From Mactra quadrangularis (Eukaryota; Mollusca; Bivalvia; Venerida; Mactridae), in contig CM046293.1 in NCBI GenBank assembly GCA_025267735.1, forward strand, positions 7,402,560 to 7,466,559: a stretch of DNA of 64,000 bases, read 5' to 3'. The stretch's first letter is position 1, and the number at the start of each line of letters is the position of its first letter. This document shows positions 24,911 through 36,200 of the stretch, in pieces. The notes beneath the pieces are model-generated. The model was given only the letters and a program-made list of their open reading frames with translations. It was not told where the DNA came from and did no database searches. Both the position numbers and the translations under genes were made by a program.

Positions 24911-26580
24911 CATTCATAAATAGAAAAGTTCTGAATATATTCTTTAATCCCCGTTTTTTTTTACATTTAGACATTTCTTTTGTTAGACTAACGCGTCATG
25001 TTCAAACATTCACTAATACATTTGCCTATTTTTTATGTGTCCCTATAAAGATGCAATACTAATATCAAGTACATATTAAATTGGTATCAAATATCTTCAA
25101 ACGAGGACACAATAATACACGTAAATAATGTTTTATTGTTGTTTCCTTTTAGTCTGTACTTTATTGAAAGCATTAGTAGATTTAGAAATAATTGTAATGA
25201 AATTAGGTCACACTCGTTTGTATCATAAGAAGTTGATCTACTTATTATGAATAGACACTTTAAGTTTGCACGAAAGGTTGTTGTGGAATTCCATTACTAC
25301 GACAATAACTTCCTGGCGTATTTATATAATTTGTCTAGCTATCCATTCTGAGATAAATAAAACATCTCTTACGATTGTCTCAAATGCAAAAAGAACATAC
25401 AAATCAGATTTGTATTGAAATCATATAGCTCACATGTGGACATTGATTGTCTATAAAGTACTATAGTGGTTAACTTGAACATTCCTTGAGTCATTCACGA
25501 TTACTGTCATGCCGAGAAACCTTTTAACGAAACAGAGTTTTGATATTTGATTCACTACAAGGACATATCAAATGATAATGCTACGAGATTTGATGAAAAA
25601 TATTACAAATTTGATTTGTTAACGCTGTCGTGTTTAATGACCACTCTGCAATTTATCATCCGTATGATTGGTCTAGGCTGTCTTTTTTATTGGACGCTTA
25701 AAATAAAGATATGACCGATATTTTGAATCAAGAAACGTTCACGTAGTACTTACTTACGTAATACACTGCTTAGGATATTACTTTTGTGCATCCTAGAACC
25801 TGGTCTAGTCACTAATTGGCAAGTATTTTGTTAATGTCCATTCCAATGTTGAAACCCCTTAGGTTCTCATTTACCTTTATTGTTAGTAGCGTCTTTTGTG
25901 TAACAACATTTTAAAATCTAAACAAACATCTTCATGTTTGAATTTTGTCTGTTAGAAAAATTTTATTATTTACTGTTTATTTCTAGGTATACATATCGAA
26001 CTAAAACATATTTTCATTGTCCTGGTAATCATTCTTGACCAAACGTGAATGTCCTGCTGATTCTGTTATTGTTAATGTCTTATCGTCTGTCCTGAGAAAC
26101 ATTATTTTCTTATCAATTCTCATTAATCGGTATAATTATAAAGTCAAGTCAATATATTCCTAATGTATCAATGTATCGTTTCGTATCTCATCAATAATAA
26201 TTGGATAAATAAAGGAATGATATATTTGTATCCTACAGTGCACATAACATGTTGGAAGACTAATCTTCATGGATTTGTCCAATATTAGTTTCTATAATGT
26301 GAGATTTGTGGTTAATATATCACTGAAACACAATACCTTATGTCGTGTAATTTTACTATTAGATAAAAGCTGCATTATTTCAGAAACCAACATCCTTGAC
26401 GTCTCTTAAACATTTGTCTGCTTAATCACAAAAGTTGCAGTTTGTTTTAATTAAAACAATTGGTGATTTTTTAATTACTTGCTCATTCATTTAGACACAA
26501 ATTCAGATATATCATAATTAGACGAGGCGTTTTAGATTTTAGATTTCATTTAACCATCTTCTGAAAAAAACATTACAATT

Positions 26581-27129
26581 AGAAAACACTGTCTAAACCA
26601 TCTACCAAACGTATGCCAGATATTTGATGAAGTTAATTGCACAACAATGGACAACAATGAAGCTGCAGAACTTACAATAGGAGATTTTTGCACCAATCTA
26701 CATCCCGAGCCTTATGTAGACCTATAGGTAAATAATCTTATAAAACCTATCAAAATCTGATATCTCTTAACTGGACAAATGGTCTAAACTTGTCCGGTTT
26801 GGAGAGGTTCTACTGTATTATCTTCTGAGACTGATATAGTTGATGAACACGTGAAAAAAGGACAAGCTTTACTAGGTGGTGTGATGATGGTCAAGTAATA
26901 GACAGACGTATTGATATTATGGTGCCTTCTATTTTGTTATTACGATTTTACATAAGCGGTTCATTATTACCAGAAAACAGTCAGTTTCGTTTTAATTCAT
27001 TCGTCAAGGAATGTCATGGAGAGACGACAACGCACTTTTTCTCTGTTTAATAATGAGTTTTTTGTGATTTTCTAGATGAAAATGTCATGTGTAAAATACC
27101 TTTTTATAGTACCTGTTTGTTGACGTAAT
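26581..27129. other. Unique spacer between unit A and the LTR element
   Basis: AT-rich sequence with no convincing open frame or repeat boundary. It does not align with the junction between units B and C near 44750. Confidence 0.4.
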
Positions 27130-27134
27130 ATAAG
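27130..27134. repeat. Target-site duplication ATAAG (left)
   Basis: ATAAG directly precedes the left LTR and recurs directly after the right LTR at 32407-32411. Confidence 0.9.
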
Positions 27135-27300
27135 TGTAATATAATAGGTCCATTGATTTTATCATCTTTGACAAACATCAAATATTTACTTAAGTTATTG
27201 GTCACTTGACCAGTTCGGGCACAATCACGTTCAAGAGTTTTCCAATTTTAGATAAGTTGAAACACGTATGCTTGGATTCACGTGGCGTGGGTACAAGTAC

Positions 27301-27308
27301 TATATAAG
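27301..27308 (+). promoter_or_regulatory. TATA box TATATAAG in left LTR
   Basis: A consensus TATA box lies 166 bases into the LTR, about 130 bases before the AATAAA. Transcription would start near 27330-27340, making R about 100-120 bases long; the start site is inferred. Confidence 0.75.
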
Positions 27309-27430
27309 TGAGCCGCATCATTATTCCGGGAGAGAGTGGGGTGGAAGCCCATACTGAGAGGTCCACGACAGTTAGTGGCCCTCAGTAGTTAGTCGCTGCT
27401 CGATGTTAGTACGAGCTAAGTACATGTAGC

Positions 27431-27436
27431 AATAAA
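27431..27436 (+). terminator. Polyadenylation signal AATAAA in left LTR
   Basis: AATAAA is followed by a GT-rich tract within 30 bases. The equivalent signal in the right LTR (32351-32356) would serve to end the element's transcript. Confidence 0.7.
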
Positions 27437-27495
27437 GTTGATACAAACGAGCTGGTGTTGTGTTTTATGTGGGTAGTTATACGACACGTGTGAAA

Positions 27496-27510
27496 TGGTG
27501 CCTAAGAACC
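27496..27510 (+). other. Putative primer-binding site
   Basis: TGGTGCCTAAGAACC lies nine bases after the left LTR. TGG at its start matches the complement of a tRNA CCA end, and the site could pair with a tRNA whose 3' end is GGTTCTTAGGCACCA. The donor tRNA is not identified. A nine-base gap is longer than usual. Confidence 0.6.
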
Positions 27511-27862
27511 ATGGATGGACTTGTGGTTATAGTGGACAATGTGAAGTACTATAATACATGTATACGAATTTTGACGTGCCAAGAATAATAACCATTTGAA
27601 AAATGATGTGGAGATATGGATCTACGGAAAAAGGTCAGTTATTTTATTCACTGCTTGATTTCCTGATTTCGACAGACATTTATAGACTGACAAAATGTAA
27701 ATTTAATAGCAGGATTTTAAAGGGCGTTGTTTAAACGTCTGGTTATAACCAATATGTTATGGGTTATTTTTGTATTTTTTTTAGAATATTGAATATTTAG
27801 AATTTTAAACATGTAAGAAACTGCTCAGATGCATGTGGACGATGTTCCAAATTCTTGTTTAG

Positions 27863-29059
27863 TCGATTTTGGAAATTTTAAAGTTTGTAGTTTTTGATAG
27901 TGGATCAATGTGTGGTATCATGAACTTAAGAATATTTGAAAAGTTTAAACCACGACCGAAATTGTGTAAATCTGATACTTTTTTGCAGACAGTAGATGGT
28001 TAACCAGTCAAAGTTATAGGAGTCAGTAAAATTAATTTTAGATTAGGAAACATAGATATGAGTAATAATTTTTATATTGTTAAAAATACTACACAAAATG
28101 TTATTTTAGGCCAAGATTTTCTAAAAAGCAATGACTGCAGAATTTATTTTGATATTAATTGCTTGATCATTAAAGATGACAAAATTCCTTTACAAAATGA
28201 CAGGGAGATTAATTCGATTCTACGCCTTAAGAAGGAAGTCATATTGAAACCATTTAGTGTAAAACGCGTTTTTGGAAAGGTAAAAGAGAGATTCAATTTT
28301 TGTAAAAATAAAATATATGATATCAATTGTATTGAGACTGGGTTCATGTCTACCTCGTCATGTAAACTTCAAACAAAAAATGCACGGGTCAACTCTAATT
28401 CAATTCCAGTCACTATTTCAAATCCATCAGATCAGTTTATTACATTACGCCGCAACTGTATTATAGGCAAATTGATAAATGATTTGAATGGATGCATTCA
28501 GTCAATTTTGATAAGCGAGAAAAATAATCATTTAACTAACAAACAGAGGGTTAATCATTGGAACAGCCGTAAAACAGGGCAAGGTATGGTTAACAATTGC
28601 AGTACAAGTAACTATAGTAAACCAAAGAAAGTTTCATATTCACAGAAACAAGAACAAAGCAGTAATCAATCACGAACAAGGAAGAGCATGTATAGCAAAC
28701 GGTACAGTGGTATCAATAATGCTAAAACCATGACAGCAGGTCATAATAATCAACGTAAGCAAGTCAGATCGACTTTTGTTGATAAACCTATCAAAATAAG
28801 ACAACACAAACATTATGTACCCATGGTCAATAGAAGTAGTTTATGTCATCAAAAGCAAATAAAGTCAAATTCTCCATCATTATCTGTTGAAACAGAACAA
28901 CCAAAATGTGAAATTATCACTGATGACCACACATACATTGAAAGAACCTATGGTACTGGAAGTACAGTTATATCAAATTTTATCAATAGGTTAAGAAACC
29001 ACATTTGGGAGGTAGACAAGAAACACAGATCAAATGAACATTTAACATTCATCGTTTAG
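27863..29059 (+). pseudogene. Retropepsin-like domain and pol linker, interrupted by one stop
   Basis: This frame has the catalytic motif of a retroviral-type aspartic protease, DSGS (27896-27907), preceded by a hydrophobic strand (FVVF). A TAA at 28001-28003 interrupts it; the frame then stays open to TAG 29057-29059. The first ATG after the stop, at 28058, gives 333 codons. Residues 16-22 of that part are ILGQDFL, the conserved second half of the retropepsin fold. Residues ~60-145 match the linker between protease and reverse transcriptase in Ty3/gypsy pol (KPFSVKRVFGKV, SNPSDQFITLRRNCIIGKL). The last ~180 residues are basic and rich in S, N, Q and K, without a reverse transcriptase. The stop codon, the upstream TAG at 27860-27862 and the missing polymerase argue for a remnant. 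Leaky readthrough is possible but unsupported. Confidence 0.75.
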
Positions 29060-32036
29060 GAATAATGAAATTATTTGAAAAAGGTACGTCAATTCCATAA
29101 GTAATTTGTTTCATGTCATCATTACGCGTTCTTATATTGTGGATTTTATTATATACTACTTTATAGTCATGCATTTGAAATTGTTAGTATTGTGTTATGC
29201 TTAATTAATATAAAAGGACAATGTAATTTTGTCTAAATGTCGGCGGTGACATTGTTATTTTGTTCATATTATATATATTATTGGCTGACTACAGCAGCTG
29301 GATGCGTAGTCTTCGCACGTATAATCAGGCTTAGAATATCAGCAAGAGAAATAATGCTTTTTACGCAAAAGTAAGTAAGCTTTGTAAAATCTGAAAATGT
29401 TTTATTTTAAACATGATTTCCGAGTTTATCGGGTGTTGAGAAAACTAATGTAAGTTTAGTGTTTCATTCTAGCATACTTGCACTAAGTATGAATTCTGAG
29501 TTTATCGGATGTAATGACTGATGAGATATGTCGGGTCTTGTTTAGACATGTCAAGATTTGCGAGTTTTCGGTAATATCATATGTGTTTAAGACACTGATA
29601 TTGAAATATATCATATTGATTTAACAGTGTATCTGTTGTAAGCAAGTCACAATTCATTTTCATTGGTGTAATTTCACTTAACAATGATTATGGTGTAGAA
29701 TTAAGACGATAAAGTCTTGTGACATTTATTTGTCAATTGTTGATAATAAGTTGGTTCGCATTTAGCGGCCGTTAAGCTAAGTTTTCATTGTTGACCAAGA
29801 GTCATTAATAGGAGTTTTTGAAGGGTCTTGCAGGTGCAGTCTTGCAGTGCAAATATACATTAATGTTGTTATCATGTTTTATTAACTTTTATTGTATGGT
29901 GTTAGTATTATTGGATAGCTTTAGTTTAATTATTTTAGATTGTAAATAATGACATATTGTCTAACAAGATTGAATTTATTATACATGAAAAATCAGAATT
30001 GCAAGTTAAGATAAATGTATTGAATGAGCAGGTTCATACATGAATTTATTGGGTATTTTATAATAAGTTACTTGTCAGTCGTATTTGTTTTGTTGATTAA
30101 AGGTTTGATGCAGTGTATTAAATAATTGTACCAACATCTGACTGAAAGTCGACATCTGTTATATTGTTTACCCATTACATAAAACTGTGGACACTCAATT
30201 ATACATTGTCACAGAAGATTGTGGACACTCCTTTATAGTTTATCCTATGACGTATCAGCTTTGCTAGATGATTGACAGAATGAGAAAGTTTATCAATTGT
30301 TAATGGTATGATGCAGGGCTGGAGATCAATGAAGAACCTTATTGATGTAATCAATGGTGGATATTTGTCAGAAAATTAACGCAGATGGTGGAATACAAAA
30401 CTTCTTATGTTGTCTGCCAATTCCAAGGATGAAAAGATATGTAAAATCTATGTATTTTAATATTTTGTAATGTCATATGTAATAATGACTAACGGCGAAT
30501 AGCCAATGAATATATTAATTCTATTGAGAAATGCATATTAGCAGATGACAACTGAAGGCGAATAGCCAAGAGCATATAAGTATATGGTTGAAATGTTGTC
30601 ATAATCATAATGTTGTAGTAAAATACATAATTACATGTTTCAAATCATCCAGCATCTGGCTGTACAATTACACGGTGTCAGTATCTACTATTGTTAATTA
30701 ATGTCAAATATCTGTAGCTCAACCATGTCAAAATTTTAGACTTGCCATCAATGCTAATGTTTGCGATTCATATTGCAGTGTAGTAATGGTAAGACACCCA
30801 TATTGCAGGTTAGAATCAAAAACGAAAGTACTGAAAAGTTTTACTTTGTTGCTAAGTAATTGGAGGGAAGGAAATGTATTACGTAATGGCAGCAGATAGC
30901 AACACTGCTGAGTAAAGAATCTAACACTGTATGGCAATATGTATTTGTCACCGTGAAACACTTGACAGTAACTTTTTATGCATGCAATTGTTTTAATAGT
31001 GTTGCATATGATGACAACCTTTAAATTTTTGCCTACATTAGGAGTAGTCTTGTACAAAATAGTATTCAAGTTTAGTTCATAAACTCAGGAGAAGTAAATC
31101 CTGACTGTTTAGTATAAGGTTATGTAAAATAATCTGTACAATGATAACATTTATAAATTTTGTTTTTCACAAATAGTTTAATATGCCGAGTCCAGATCTA
31201 ATGTTAATGTGCTTAATAACTAATAGTAACAAGTATGTTTAAATAAGTGTATAAGGATAAACATCTACTTATGTGTATGTATGTATTTATGTAATATGAA
31301 ATTTAGTTTGTGTACTTTTATCGGGATCATGTCTGCACAAGAATTTTTATTACCTTATATTAGTAGACTAAGAAATTAAATGTATTGTTTCTATATTTTC
31401 AGTTTATAATTATATATATGTGGCTAAGAGAACTATCAAAGAATTCTCAGGGAGAAAAAGGTGGCAAATATGGGTACAGAGATTATGAACAATGAGTTTT
31501 ATAGAAATGTTACATATCAAACCAGTGTAAAATTATATGAACAAGATGAGTGAGTGAACAGTGTGACATGAATAAACAATGTAGCAAGTGAATAGATATG
31601 GAAGAAACAATCAATAATGAAGAACAATAAATACTTTAAATAAACTTTAGTGTGCTCTGTATCATTAACATTTTATAATAAAATTTGGCCGCTTTTTTCC
31701 CAAACATTGTAACTCGCAATATGTGAGAGAGAATGATAGTTCAATATTTTATAAATTAAAATTAATTTATTGTTGTTCGATTACTATGTGGTGGTTTTTT
31801 TCAGGGAACAATATATAATCGTTTGTTTTGTAATAACTGTCTGATGATGATGTATTATATACCTACCATGTGTTTTACAGGGATTAATTGATATTGTATA
31901 TTTGTAATGTCTTATGTTTGTGAATTTATAACCGAATCATGGAGTAGCGACTAACATAGCGAGCTTGCAAATCTAAAATGCTAATTATTATGTTTATTTA
32001 CGTCCATTAAAAAACAAAACAAAAAAAAACGTTCAT
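29060..32036 (+). other. Non-coding interior of the LTR element
   Basis: About 3 kb between the pol remnant and the purine tract shows no reverse transcriptase, integrase or envelope frame on either strand. The 113-codon minus frame at 30728-31069 has no recognisable motif. Splice-donor-like strings occur (AAAGTAAGTAAG at 29368-29379, AAAGGTACGT near 29081) and an acceptor-like TATTTTCAG near 31394-31402. A short repeat GGCGAATAGCCAA occurs twice (about 30493 and 30563). Its source is unknown. Confidence 0.5.
29237..29374 (+). CDS. Possible 45-residue hydrophobic peptide in the LTR element
   Basis: An ATG-to-TAA frame encodes 45 residues. The first ~28 are hydrophobic or aromatic (MSAVTLLFCSYY, then WLTTAAGCVVFA), followed by a basic stretch (RIIRLRISAR). 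The pattern could be a single membrane segment or signal anchor. It ends in sequence that looks like a splice donor (CAAAAGTAAGTAAG), so it might be part of a longer spliced frame. No homolog is recognised, and such a frame can arise by chance. Confidence 0.2.
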   Translation: MSAVTLLFCSYYIYYWLTTAAGCVVFARIIRLRISAREIMLFTQK

Positions 32037-32051
32037 AAAGAAGGGGAGTGA
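32037..32051 (+). other. Polypurine tract
   Basis: AAAGAAGGGGAGTGA lies three bases before the right LTR, where the plus-strand primer of LTR retrotransposons is expected. Confidence 0.75.
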
Positions 32052-32054
32052 TTG

Positions 32055-32406
32055 TGTAATATAATAGGTCCATTGATTTTATCATCTTTGACAAACATCA
32101 AATATTTACTTAAGTTATTGGTCACTTGACCAGTTCGGGCACAATCACGTTCAAGAGTTTTCCAATTTTAGATAAGTTGAAACACGTATGCTTGGATTCA
32201 CGTGGCGTGGGTACAAGTACTATATAAGTGAGCCGCATCATTATTCCGGGAGAGAGTGGGGTGGAAGCCCATACTGAGAGGTCCACGACAGTTAGTGGCC
32301 CTCAGTAGTTAGTCGCTGCTCGATGTTAGTACGAGCTAAGTACATGTAGCAATAAAGTTGATACAAACGAGCTGGTGTTGTGTTTTATGTGGGTAGTTAT
32401 ACGACA
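32055..32406 (+). repeat. Right LTR
   Basis: This is the direct-repeat partner of the left LTR, with the same TATA box (32221-32228) and AATAAA (32351-32356). No base difference was seen by eye. Confidence 0.93.
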
Positions 32407-32411
32407 ATAAG
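32407..32411. repeat. Target-site duplication ATAAG (right)
   Basis: This is the right-hand partner of 27130-27134 and fixes the 3' boundary of the LTR element. Confidence 0.9.
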
Positions 32412-32507
32412 TCGATGTAAGAAAATGAGCAGTAAAGATAAACATCAAGCAAAATATGAGAATTTTTAAGACATGTGATCGCAATTTTATAGCATACATA
32501 TTAGTAA

Positions 32508-33210
32508 TGCTAGGTTTACATCTGGCCACGATTACCATGATGTCCCCGATTCCAGAGCATCGTGGCGAACGTAACAGAGCGTGGAGTCGAATCGGGGTGA
32601 TCTGCGGGGAGCGTAACGGAACGTGGTTGAATCGGGGACATCGTGGGCATCGGGACAGATTTTAAATCAAACTTAGATTTCACCACGATTGCCCCGATTC
32701 ATTTTCTAATCGTGACAGAGCGTGGCCTTCGTAACAAAACGTAACGGAACGTAACGGAACGTACCGAAGCGTAACAGAACGTAACAGAACGTGGAGTACA
32801 ATCGCAACAGATCGGGACCAGCGTAGACACATTTTTTCATCCCGCGTCGCTGGGAAAGAATATTTCTTGTTTAAATATCAAATCGTGACGTAAAACGTGG
32901 TCATTTGTCTCAAATTGTAGGTCAAATCGCAGGAGATCGCAACAAAGCGGCTTTGTCGTGGGAGATCTTAACAGGACGTAACGGAACGTGGTGGAGCGTA
33001 GAAGCCAATCGTGTTGATCGCATCAAAGCGTAACAAAACGTGATGCAAATCGTGGGCTCGATCGTAGCAAAGCGCAGAAGAGCGCAACAAAACGTACTGA
33101 TTTCGTAAGGAAGCGTAGCAGAACGTGGAGTTTACCATTTAATCGTAGAGCTCCCCGATTTTTTAGCCTCTGGCTAATCGGGGAGAACGTGACCAGATGT
33201 AAACCTAGCA
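32508..33210. mobile_element. 703 bp TIR element with TAA duplication (PIF/Harbinger-like MITE)
   Basis: The left end reads TGCTAGGTTTACATCTGG and the right end is its exact reverse complement; the match continues to about 24 bp with one mismatch. TAA flanks it at 32505-32507 and 33211-33213. A 3 bp TWA duplication is characteristic of PIF/Harbinger elements, so that assignment is an inference from the duplication. The interior is much richer in G+C than its surroundings and is crowded with CGTAACRRAA and CGTGG motifs and CCCCGATT/AATCGGGG strings. No transposase is encoded; the open frames inside (32456-32665 +, 33023-33244 -) are translations of the repeats. Confidence 0.85.
32730..32794 (+). 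repeat. Exact 10-bp-period array of CGTAACRRAA
   Basis: CGTAAC or a close variant starts at 32730, 32740, 32750, 32760, 32770 and 32780, and CGTGG follows at 32790. The consensus is CGTAAC(G/A)(G/A)AA. Isolated copies of CGTAACRRARCGTGG occur elsewhere in the same element. The spacing is about one helical turn. Confidence 0.85.
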
Positions 33211-36200
33211 TAAACGATATTATAGAGTATGACTTAAAACACAACTAAATATTGAATTGATAATTTCCTCTTAAAAGAAATAAGGTCACCATTCCTAACG
33301 TATAGAAAGTGTTTTAAATATTCAGTTAAAACAGAAAATAATCACCGGAAATTACGCCGTCGTTTCTTAAAAGTGTTTCCTTGTTGGAAAGGAATATTAC
33401 TTTCTTTATGTATAATGTTATTGTTTTAGTTATCACTTTCGATTGAATTAGGGGATTTCATCCAAATATTTTACAAGAAAGTCACATAGAAAAGGGTTGA
33501 ATTGATTAAAAAAAGACTTTTATTTGATTAATATACCAAACATGGTAACGGAAATTAATCGCAATGATACCGTTTTAATTAAACTTGTATTTTAGTAATA
33601 CCGGTAACGGAAATTTTGTTTATTTACTTTTATTGACCCTTTTCATTTTTGTCATTCAATTACTTTTATATATCATATATACCATAGGTTTATGTTAATC
33701 TGTTAAAGAATCAATTGAATCAATATTACTTTAAGGTTTTTCTTATTATTATGTTATTATATGTTGCTTTCCAATCTTACTGTAGCATGGACGGTATCAG
33801 AAATTTTATAAAAAATCTTAATGTCTGGCGACATGAACTCAGCATGCATATTTCAAAGATGTCTGATTGACTGTTTTATGGAGCCTTATGAATGCAAATT
33901 TCATTTGTTTACAATTGTATATGCATACAAATCTAACTTTTACAATAACGGTGCTGTCTGCAATTTTGATACAAACAACACAGGGAAGGACTAGCGACAG
34001 TAACGTAAATTTAAAATAAGGATGTAACACAGCGGTTACGACCTTATTAACAGTCCGATTTTTGTCATTTTAAACACGATCATTGGACATCTATTAGGCA
34101 ATAGACGAAATACTAAAAATCATTTTTTACTTACTAACATGTAATAATTTGGCCGATTGACCTATCTACTGAGAATTACCGATAAAGGTTAACAGACGAG
34201 AATGCACAGTGCTAACGTCCTATCTGATTGATAAGTATAAGATGTGGCAGACATTAATGTGTTTCAAAGCATCGTTTGACATAATCAGCTACAGTGTTTT
34301 ATGGGCTATTGACCTTTCGTTTACTTTGCTATTGTATTAAAAAATCATTTATAAAAAGCGGGTAATTGCATAGTTTTGTTTCCTCATTCCATTATGTTGT
34401 ATTCGTTATACATGTTTTTACTATATAAACTGTGACGAAATAGAAAATATGCTTATTCAAACAACTTAACAACATGTACTTATTGGTTTTCAAAGCATCG
34501 TTTTCATAGAAAGTTAACTACTCATTTGTTTTACACATCAAAATTAATAATTCAGATTTTAAAATTGATTAAACAGTAAATGAAATATTAGCCTCATGCC
34601 TATGTTAAATTAGTTTCGATATTAAAGAAAACATTTCGCGATAAAATAATGTTGAAACTGATTTGTATAGTACATTAAGGAACACCAAATTAACAAAAGA
34701 GACGTTTATACATTGTTACGTGAATTGAAAGAAGCAGCTTTGTCAAAAATACAATTCTATTGTACTTGCTCTGCGCTAAAGTCAATTTTGACAGACCTTT
34801 ATCATTTCGACTGATTCATGATAGGTCCTTACACTAAAAAAAATAATATTCAACGTATTTTGCCAATGCGTAATTGTAGTGATATAATTTAAATAAAATG
34901 CGGGTATGAAGAAGCAATAGAAAGGTTATGGCGGCTCATTATTTTGTTGCTGAATCATTATGTTTGATTACCGCTACAATACTATTGTTTGAAGTGAAAT
35001 ATGGATTTGCTTTGTTGGTATTCGATTTTTTCAAGGGCACAAAACATCATGCGAATTACATTGTTTTAAGAAATTACCCAACATTTGCAAAGGTCAAATA
35101 CAATTCATTGCTACTGCCTGAACAAACAAACACATGATATGTATCAAATCGCTGAACACTTCATTGTATTTGAACGTGTAATTCAGTAATAAATTGATGA
35201 ATTACGGAGAATACAAATACATTGTTTCCCTTTATCGATGGTATTGTCACAGTTGACAATCGTCACCTTTAAGTTAGATGCTCAATAATTTGATGGTAAT
35301 CTGCAGATGTGTCCACAAACGAAAAATATTGTCAATTTATCAATGATTTTTATTTTCTGCAATTACTTTTATATATCGGACCTTCACATTTTCGTTTTTT
35401 TTATTTTGAAAAATGTCAACTTCTTGGTTTAAACTAATGCACTTCTATTATATCGTACTTTTTTCTTGCAATGGTGCATTACTTGATATAAACGTTTATG
35501 CTTGATTACTATTTTAAAATGAATAAAAACTTAACGCATATTAGACACAGTACAGCAAAAACGCAATCCTTTCACACTACGCTAAATTGTATTGACACCA
35601 AGCATTCGATTATCCTCGCTAAAATGTCAAATAAAGTTTAAATTGTAATTTGATGTGCCTCTCTGATGACCAATTTGTTACCATATGGTTCAATTTTTTT
35701 TTAAAGTGCATCACGATTTTGTGAAAACGGTAATGGTATATCAATTTATTATATTATTAAACAAACAATTAGACATAATGATTAGTTTGATGCACTTATA
35801 CAACTGTTACATTAACAATTAATTTGTTTATTCTAAATGTCACCATACGTTACACAGCTTCAGTATTGTCCAGGTGACAGACACATTAGTCTATCCTTGA
35901 AACATTGTTGCCAATGATTATTTACAGGTTTTTGCCATAATATCAATGAGTTGATTTAGGTGCTGCACTAACAATTGATTCTGAAACTTTATTCTAACTA
36001 TACGAAGTATATTTTGGAGGCCAATCATATCTTTCCTTCTGATGTTTGATAGAATCATGTCTTTTAATTAAGATAGATATTCTGTTCTTTATAACTTTAC
36101 ATCACTTTTTCTCAAACACGCTTGAAATTTTCAAAAGCGGCATTTTCTATTGAAACATGTAAAAAATGGTGAAATATCCACTTGTATCATTAGCTTGGCA

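Larger units (their letters stand above)
14220..26580. repeat. Unit A of a threefold ~12 kb direct repeat
   Basis: The segment is collinear with units B and C. Landmarks include GGCGGCTCATTA at about 15508, 34930 and 47173; TTTGATGCACCTACACAACTG at 16650 with its partners near 35788 and 48028; the CCCCCGCATT region at 18499, 37111 and 49355; GTTATTACGATATGTGCC at about 20095, 38734 and 50948; the CCTAGAACCTGGTCTA segment at 25791 and 43864. Unit A is the most diverged and carries extra insertions: an element at 15858-16296, an internal duplication of ~2 kb, a SINE at 21764, an element at 23332-23723 and a foldback cluster at 24700-24910. No host gene is recognised. Confidence 0.85.
27135..27486 (+). 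repeat. Left LTR
   Basis: This 352 bp repeat runs from TG to CA. It holds a TATA box (27301-27308), an AATAAA (27431-27436) and a GT-rich stretch (GTGTTGTGTTTTATGTGGG) after it, so the U3-R-U5 order is readable. It matches the right LTR at a constant offset of 4920 bases. Confidence 0.93.
27135..32406 (+). mobile_element. LTR retrotransposon, recent, apparently non-autonomous (5272 bp)
   Basis: Two 352 bp direct repeats starting TGTAAT and ending ACGACA bound the element, with a 5 bp target duplication outside. The LTRs read as identical base for base by eye, so insertion was recent. A primer-binding-like site follows the left LTR and a purine tract precedes the right one, both giving plus orientation. 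The internal region is about 4.57 kb, yet the only recognisable protein segment is a retropepsin-like domain plus linker at 27863-29059. I find no reverse transcriptase, RNase H or integrase frame in the 3 kb downstream. The protease and linker motifs resemble Ty3/gypsy-type pol. Copying in trans by an autonomous relative is the likeliest explanation. Confidence 0.93.

Noticed and set aside
28001..28003. Programmed stop-codon readthrough of the protease frame
   Set aside because: No downstream stem-loop or known readthrough context was identified, and the upstream frame is also closed at 27860-27862. Decay is simpler.
30181..30240. TGTGGACACTC repeats in the LTR interior as a separate element
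   Set aside because: Only two short copies about 45 bases apart, with no terminal structure.
30728..31069. 113-codon minus frame in the LTR element
   Set aside because: It is opposite to the element's transcription, has no motif, and lies in AT-rich DNA where such frames arise by chance.
32456..33244. Open frames within or overlapping the Harbinger-like element
   Set aside because: Their residues are translations of the CGTAAC/CGTGG and CCCCGATT repeats and the inverted termini, not a transposase.
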